Shown one piece after another: positions 57,950 to 64,000 of a stretch of 64,000 bases of DNA. The position numbers and the translations under genes are program-made. The notes under the pieces are model-generated. The model worked only from the letters and a program-made list of their open reading frames with translations. It was not told the origin of the DNA and searched no databases. The DNA lies in contig MNCI01015527.1 of assembly GCA_015680685.1 (NCBI GenBank), positions 226,825 through 290,824 of the forward strand, given 5' to 3'. This DNA is from Gnetum montanum (Eukaryota > Streptophyta > Gnetopsida > Gnetales > Gnetaceae). Position 1 is the first letter of the stretch. Each line of letters opens with the position of its first letter.

Positions 57950-58141
57950 AAATGTTGCATCTACTGCCATCCATAGCCAGACTCCTACCTGCTTCCCCTC
58001 AAGCGTTGTGCCGCCGATCCCTTATCCTGCTGTCCACTGCAGAGATGCCTTGGAGAAAGCTGCACATAGACGGTAAATGTTAGAACCTGCTTCAACCCAA
58101 ATGGTGCAAGTCTTGGTGATATTATCCAGTTGTGAAGCCTT

Positions 58142-58640
58142 AAAAATTTCTATTTAGAATCGATAGGCTAAAAATGAAATTCCATACCCTATGTGGGATA
58201 TGGGATAGCGTATGGACACAAAAATTTCTATTTTAATTTCATATGCTAAAAATCAAATTCCATGCACTATGTAACGTGTATGGATACATAAAAATTTCTA
58301 TTTTGATTCCCTAAAAATCAAATTCCATATGCTATGTAGCATGTGGGGTAGTGTATGGACACATAAAAATTGCTATTTTTTATTCCATATGCTAAAAATC
58401 AAATTCCATACCCTATGTAACATGTGGGGTAGTGTATGGACACATAAAAATTACTATTTTTTATTCCATACACTAAAAATCAAATTCCATATGCTATGTA
58501 GTGTATGCTATGTAGTGTGTGGACCATGGTTTGAACACACAAAAATTTCTATTTTTGATTTTATATGATGAAAACCAAGTTCCATACAATGCATAGCATG
58601 TGGGCCATCATGTGGCATTCCGCACACACTACATAGCATG
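58142..58640. repeat. Tandem repeat, ~70-95 bp unit, six copies
   Basis: Units start at about 58142, 58220, 58290, 58365, 58445 and 58541. Each has AAAAATTTCTATTTT, then CATATGCTAAAAATCAAATT, then a palindromic ATGCTATGTAGCATGTGG and ATGGACACAT. The last two are longer because the palindromic part is duplicated. The three cysteine-rich frames here arise from the repeat. Confidence 0.85.
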
Positions 58641-59232
58641 TAGTAGCATGTGAGGCAAAAAACTACTAATTTCCTTTCCCAAACCCCAAATAACATGGAA
58701 ATAAAAATAAAACCAAGAGAAATTTTTATTTTTTTTTCTTTCCATATGCTACATGTGAGAAAAGTGGTGAGAGGATTCACTAGATACATTGAACCTAGAC
58801 CTAAAATTGACCATGGCTTCTACATGCTAGGAAACAAAAATTTTTGGCTTTTCTAAACTGGTTTCACTATGAAAACCCCTAAATTAAATAATTTAAAGCC
58901 TTTTTTGCCTAATTTCAACAATTTAAAGCATGATTTCCGTAATTTTAATAATTTATAGCATGCTTTTTCCTAATTTTGACAATTTGTATCCTATTTTACT
59001 AAATTTTTTCCTATCTTAAATACAGAATGACTACAAAAAATATTAAATTTAATTAATTAATACTATTTTGATCTTGCTTGCCTTGTTTGATCATATTTAA
59101 CCTTGTTTGTCATATTTTATTTTGTCCCCGAGGGTGCAAGAAGCTTTTGTCTTGTTGTGGGTGATTAGGGGGTCATCTTGCAACTTTAGACTCTGTTAAG
59201 GCTTTGGTTTTAAGGTTTTTTTTCTCTAGTTT
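58641..59232. other. No gene seen
   Basis: AT-rich DNA with short repeats of AATTTAAAGC/TTTTGCCTAA (58880-58990). No ORF with recognisable features. Confidence 0.45.
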
Positions 59233-59239
59233 GTGGCTC

Positions 59240-59520
59240 ACCTTAACAACCCAACCTTATTTTTACTTTGTTTTACCTTGTTTTTACTTTTCTTTTACCT
59301 CATCTTACCTTGTTTTCACCATGTTTTAACCTTCTTTAGCCATATTTTTCTTTGTTATTACCTTATTTTACTTTATTTTGCCTACTTTTACCTTGCTTTG
59401 CCATATAGTAATCCTACCTAGCCTTGTTTAGCCTTGTTTTACTTTGTTTTGACCTTATTTGGCCTTATTTTGCTCTATTATTACAATATTTTGCATTATT
59501 TTAACATTTTTTAAGATTTT
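59240..59520. repeat. Degenerate TTACCTTGTTTT repeat
   Basis: Variants of TTTTACCTTGTT recur every 10-13 bp with substitutions. The hydrophobic frame at 59233-59421 (LFLLCFTLFLLFF) is a by-product of the T-rich repeat. Confidence 0.65.
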
Positions 59521-60279
59521 ATCATGCAAATGCCACTTGATGTACTTATGTTAACATCTAGGGTTAAGCTATGGAGACAAGGAAGTAATTTGACTAGGCT
59601 TTAAGCCTAAATAGACCGTTCTTGTAACATTATTTGACCAAGTTGACCTTCAATATCTAAGCCTAGAGCCTAGAAGCCTTTAAATCATGTAGCCTTAACA
59701 CCCTAGAATGGCATGATTGCCCTTAACCTTGAAACTAGAAACATTACAAAGGATTCCTTGGTTGAATCCCCCATTTCAAACCATAATGGTGAGGGGAAAA
59801 TGCATGAAACTAAGTTCCTCACCAAAACCTAGCTTGCTCAAGACATCATCAAACACCTACAAGGCAACATTAAAGCCTTCACATGGCTCTAATTACTTCT
59901 AACATTAACATGTCTACTTTTAGTGTTAATGGCCTTTGTTTACAGGTTTGGATGGATGAGTGGTGTTGAAAACTCCTATGGCCTACAACAAGTGAGCTTA
60001 CTTGACCTCATATCTCTTTCTGATATCTCAAAACACTACAAGCTTTGTCTAAATCTACAAAGCATGAAATAAAGTACTCATGTTCCACCAGTTGTAACAT
60101 ATAATGGTCCATATTTTCTTATAACCATATGTAGCCAGTTCTAAACGCATGTATTTTTTCACTTGTTTGGTTGTACTCTTCTAGTTGTGCTTGCAAGATG
60201 AGCTTGGATTCATTACAAAGGTGTAATTCATCACCAAGGGTGAGCTACGACTCAACCTCAATGCATGAGATTTGGTTAG
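59521..60279. other. No gene seen
   Basis: Flank of A5. Short frames only, such as 59717-59902; nothing recognisable. GTTAG at 60275-60279 would be the left target duplication of A5. Confidence 0.45.
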
Positions 60280-61112
60280 TGATGAGTCGTGAGGTATCCC
60301 TACCCTCAACCATACGAATATGAGCGTACATGCACGATCTGGTCGAATTCCAAGGACTAAGTGCTTATGCGCCTTTACAGAACTCGGACGGGTTAGTCAA
60401 TTGTTGTCTTTCCAAGCTTACTTGTATAGCGCGATTGTATGGTTAAGTAACCTTGAGGTATATGATTTTTATATATTTTTATGTTTTATGTCCTAGTGCT
60501 ACAATGGGAGAAGTGAACTAATTAAGTAACTAACTTAATTTAACTAATCAACTATGCTCTAACTAGTCCTAACACCAACATTCATTCTCACTTGTCGTCC
60601 ACATCTTGAACCAGTGCAACACTACTGGGATTACCAAATGCTAATCGTTACTATGTTACCAAGTGTTCCACGCATGCTCGAAGTGGTCGTACTGAGTGTG
60701 ATTGCTTGGGAGAGTTAACAAGGTGAGAGAGAGAACATTAATTAACTAAGGAAAGCATTAAATAACTATAAATAACATTAAATAAGCTATTCTGAATGTT
60801 GCAAGGTTTATCACAAAGTTCATCTTTATTTCTGACCACAAGGTGTGCTCAGGTACACAATGCTCGAATAAGGATCCATTCGCTTTATGACTCCTACTAT
60901 GGGCACTCAGAAATAATTCTAACTCTAAGAAGGAAAAAAGGCAAGAGTTTAGGTAAGGGACTAAGACTAAAGAACTAACTATTGCCAAACCAAGTGCACC
61001 TACCTCTTATATATAGGTTGCAAGACATGCCATGATATCGAATGTTTGATCTCGCTTGAAAAGCTCTAATATTGCGTACGCAATATCGCAACCCCGATAT
61101 CATGGCTCATCA
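60280..61112 (-). repeat. A5 3' LTR (833 bp)
   Basis: On the minus strand it starts TGATGAGCCATGATATCGGGG and ends CACGACTCATCA. Array cores (plus coordinates) are at 61034, 61048 (GATCTC), 61068, 61082 and 61096: steps 14, 20, 14, 14. A minus-strand TATA-like CTATATATAAGAGG lies at about 61002-61015. Confidence 0.85.
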
Positions 61113-63040
61113 TACCCCCACGATGGAATAAAAACTTGTCCTTGACTTCGTTACAAAATATTGGGAAGGTATGGGATTATTGACTGAATGAGAACTGATA
61201 GCGATAGGGAATAACAGACTCAAAGTGCCCGGTGAACAAATCGACAAACATATTACAACATTGGTGTTCATACCCTTTGTGGTGAACATTGTACATGGAT
61301 GGCATCCAGACTCTCATCCTGACAACTTGAAGAGAAAGAGAGAGAGAAACAAAAATGAGCTGTCGATGTCAAAATGTGCATTCTGTTGTTCATCCATAGC
61401 CATATGACCAAACTTGTTCCTTGCGTAAATGCTCCAACTCCAATCTATTCCGAGTGCTTCTTCCTATCCCAGTTCATTGTTCGTGTAATCGCCATCTACA
61501 CACACAACACAATCACGAATTAGCAAGGATAGATAAGCCATAATGCAGTTGATACCTTGCCTCGATATAAGTGTATTGGCTGGGTTGTGGGTATGGCAGA
61601 TACTAGGTTAGAGGTTTTTAATTGATAACTACCCAAGGTGTATGGGTGAGATAGGTAACGAGTGGAAAAATTTGCTACAGGGCCCCCACGACTAAGAGCA
61701 AACCTCTGGTAGCGATAGGGTGAAAAAACTGAAGGAACAATGAAGATGAGGGAAATAACAACGGTGAAGCCAATAAAATGGATGTCATGGATGGGGATGA
61801 AACAAGAAATGGTTGATTGCAAAGAATGTTTAAGGGAAAGAACTTAATAATTGCACCAAAAAGGAATGTCAATGGGTCTTCCCCAAAGCAAGCTCATGCC
61901 TCTTATGCCCTGAGAGACCTACAAACCAAAGAGTCCATGGGCTCTTGGAATGACATATGGAAACAAAGGTTAAGAACTTACCCACAAGAATTTACCGAAG
62001 ACTAACAATGCATCAACAAAGACGTAGACTAATCATAAAACCAACAATGAGATGGAATATGGGAAGAAATATGGAAGGAGAGGAGGAAATCGAATGGAAT
62101 CCCAAGAGTAAGGATGTGTAAAGTCCCTTGTGTATTATGTGGTTAAGGTGACTAAATAAAATTCATCCCAAGTCCAGGCTCACCAACCACATCTAGTGAC
62201 CTCATATCAATACATTCGACCAATCCATCCTCATGAAGCAACAAGAATGCATCCATAAAAAGTCACTACCATTCCAAGGAGAGTGAAATGGAGAAGTAGG
62301 AAGCGAGACAAGGCCTTAGTTAGAGGGAACCTTCAAGCATGGATAACATGTCTTTTCAGTACCATTACTAGTGCTTGTAGCCTAGATTTCCTTATTATGT
62401 CTAAGGGGTATGCTTTGAATTCTCACCTATTTTTTTTATTTTTTATTTTTTTGTTGCATGAGAACCACACCATGCAAAGACTTATTTTGATTCAATCCAC
62501 TTCCTAATATTTGATCAATGCTGGAATGGTAGAAGACATTATGAAAAACATCCAAGTACCTAAGAGAATAATTAGTGCAAATGCGTTGAATCCCCTTGAA
62601 GTCACATCGTTTTCAATCCATTTGAATCCTTCCTTGGTTTGAAGAATACCAAGTCACCAATTTATTAATAGGTTTTCTTAGAAATAAGGGATAGTGCACC
62701 TCCAAAAAAAGGGAGACCATAGAGTCAAATGGATGAATGGATGTCATGGACTCATTACCTATTTTATCAAAAGAAACCATATCTTAGTATCAACATTGAA
62801 AATCAAAGGTAAAAACCAAACATTAGCAATCAACATTATTATAGTACAATCCACCATCATGAGCACTTATTGTGTGACAAATGAAAGTAAATCAAACAAA
62901 GAAATAGTAAAAATGTAAACGATGGTGTAAAACAAAAATTTGTAAAATTGAAAATATGCATAAAACAAAAATACAAAAAGAGCTCAGGGCTTAGAATGGT
63001 TAGCATTGGTGGCCATCTCCCCCATGATTGAGTTGGAAGG
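61113..63040 (-). other. A5 non-coding 3' region
   Basis: No gene is seen. On the minus strand it carries the family blocks GATGTGACTTCAAGGGGA (62608-62591) and GGCTACAAGCACTAGTAATG (62382-62363), and a pol-end G-run TCATGGGGGAGATGG near 63025-63011. Confidence 0.6.
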
Positions 63041-63047
63041 AGGAGAT

Positions 63048-64000
63048 TCAAAATAATGAGCAGTGTTGTCCACCAACAGAGGTAGTATTGGTGCTAGCTA
63101 TTCTAGGCTCATGGAAAGGTTTGGTTTGTTGGATGTTGACCAATAATTTCTTATCCAGGCTCTCAAGTTTGTAAATCATCATGGCCCCTGAAGGAAAAGT
63201 TTCATTAATAATATAAGATCTTTCCCGCAGCGTTTGAAATTTAGTGCATTGTAGCACATGTGTGGGGTTCCAATAAAGGACCTTATCTCCTGGTTGGTAT
63301 TTAACTTTCCTAATTTTAAGGTCATGACATCGTTTGTTAAACGCCTTGTGTAATTTGTTAGAGGACAAGGTGACTAATTAGTTCTCATCTAGCAAGTTAA
63401 GGTTCAAGGCTAAGATCACATGCTGTCGATAGTGTATGGATTTCTTCTTACATAGGAAGTTTTGGGAGTTTTCTGTACACTAACTCATAGGGAGAGTAGC
63501 CTATAGGGAGTTTCCATGTGGAGCGGTACGCCCAAAGAGCATCGTTCAGTTTGGTGCTCTAGTCTCGCCTATATTTGCTAATGGTTCTTATCAATATTTT
63601 TGTAATCTTCCTATTGGTTACTTCAGCCTAACCATTCGCTTGAGGATGGTATGGTGTAGTCAATTGTCCATACGCATTGCATCAACTTTCAAAAAGTCGC
63701 ACCTGTAAAATGTGTGCCATTGTCAGAAATAAGTGCACAAGACACACCAAACCTATTAATGATTTTTTATTGAATAAATCGTCAATTGTAGATGATGTAC
63801 AAGTCGCAATAGCAACTGCTTCTACCCATTTTGTAAAGTAGTCAATGGCAACAACGATGTAGGCTTTTCCATTGGACATTGATGTAATCGGTCCCATAAA
63901 ATCAATTCCCCAAATGTCGAAGGATTCTAAAGGTTAAATCCATTGTTGCAAACCCTCCATTCTAGTAGTCATTCCCCCATCACATTGGTAGCACTCACAA
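63048..64000 (-). pseudogene. Integrase of A5, partial
   Basis: On the minus strand it starts at the window edge with CYQCDGGMTTRMEGLQQ (zinc-binding end), then [20 protein letters not shown] and [18 protein letters not shown], giving the first catalytic Asp. A frameshift follows, and [15 protein letters not shown] gives the second. The open piece 63368-63048 is the C-terminal domain (VKYQPGDKVLYWNPTHVLQC; LVNIQQTKPFHEPR). Several stops lie between. It is the closest relative of B's integrase in the window. Confidence 0.85.

Larger units (their letters stand above)
60280..64000 (-). mobile_element. Athila-like element A5, minus strand, 5' part outside the window
   Basis: On the minus strand, integrase (64000-63048) is followed by a 1.9-kb non-coding stretch, the polypurine tract TCGTGGGGGTA (61123-61113) and the 3' LTR (61112-60280). 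The 5' LTR, gag and most of pol lie beyond the right edge. Unlike B it has no long 3' ORF between integrase and LTR. Confidence 0.85.

Noticed and set aside
59233-59421. Leu/Phe-rich ORF as a small membrane protein
   Set aside because: It is produced by a T-rich TTACCTTGTT repeat.

Overview
The window looks like intergenic heterochromatin of a large plant genome. It is AT-rich and packed with old LTR retrotransposons nested inside one another. Plant features are: Ty3/gypsy elements primed by tRNA-Asp (Athila-like PBS), a chromovirus primed by tRNA-iMet, a fragment derived from plant-type 5S rRNA, and the last exon of a bark-storage-protein-like phosphorylase gene. The age of the elements and the lack of intact genes would suit a gymnosperm or another giant-genome seed plant. 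That is an inference; I cannot name the species. No complete, uninterrupted protein gene is visible.

Layout. 1-5037: anonymous sequence with a stop-containing acidic ORF, a copia-like LTR candidate (2359-3720), a decayed ~45-bp repeat and a small ORF. 5038-27302: one minus-strand chromovirus ('T', TSD AGATC/AGACC) whose parts are pushed far apart by insertions. A1 (Athila-like, TSD ACAAG) sits in its 3' LTR at 5535-11818. Its IN-RT-PR-gag follow at 12022-16420. A block with a spliced-looking ORF ('X') is itself split by A2 (Athila-like, TSD CAAGT, 19676-26153). The T PBS and 5' LTR close the element at 26777-27302. 27303-33850: a minus-strand LTR candidate rich in TAGC palindromes, a transposase-like DUF7869 pseudogene, and a second LTR candidate. 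33950-36860: an old minus-strand Athila-like gag ('D') split by a solo LTR (A3, TSD ATTAC/ATTAG), with a cryptic relic promoter at its 5' side. 37000-38830: short tandem repeats. 39000-55980: an old gag-protease ('C') whose protease is split by a 13.3-kb Athila-like element ('B', TSD CCACC) with gag, PR, RT, RNase H, IN and a long coiled-coil 3' ORF. 57313-57626: the host phosphorylase exon. 58142-59520: tandem repeats. 60280-64000: the 3' part of a minus-strand Athila-like element (A5) that runs off the window.

Main observation. The U3 promoters of the Athila-like LTRs carry arrays of a palindromic hexamer at quantised spacing. In A1, A2, A3 and A5 the hexamer is GATATC, mostly 14 or 17 bp apart; in A3 all eight intervals are 14 or 17. 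In B the hexamer is a different one (GTTAAC-like), yet the steps are 14, 14, 14, 20, 14, identical in both LTRs. The same rule reveals a relic promoter at 36764-36859 with six sites exactly 14 bp apart. The spacing seems to be conserved while the bound sequence has turned over. I know of no description of this.

How the elements relate. B is the only copy with a recognisable full pol. A1 and A2 keep LTRs, PBS, gag (A2 also a protease with a changed catalytic residue) and a long 3' region, but have no RT or integrase, so they look like non-autonomous passengers. All share conserved non-coding blocks between pol and the 3' ORF.
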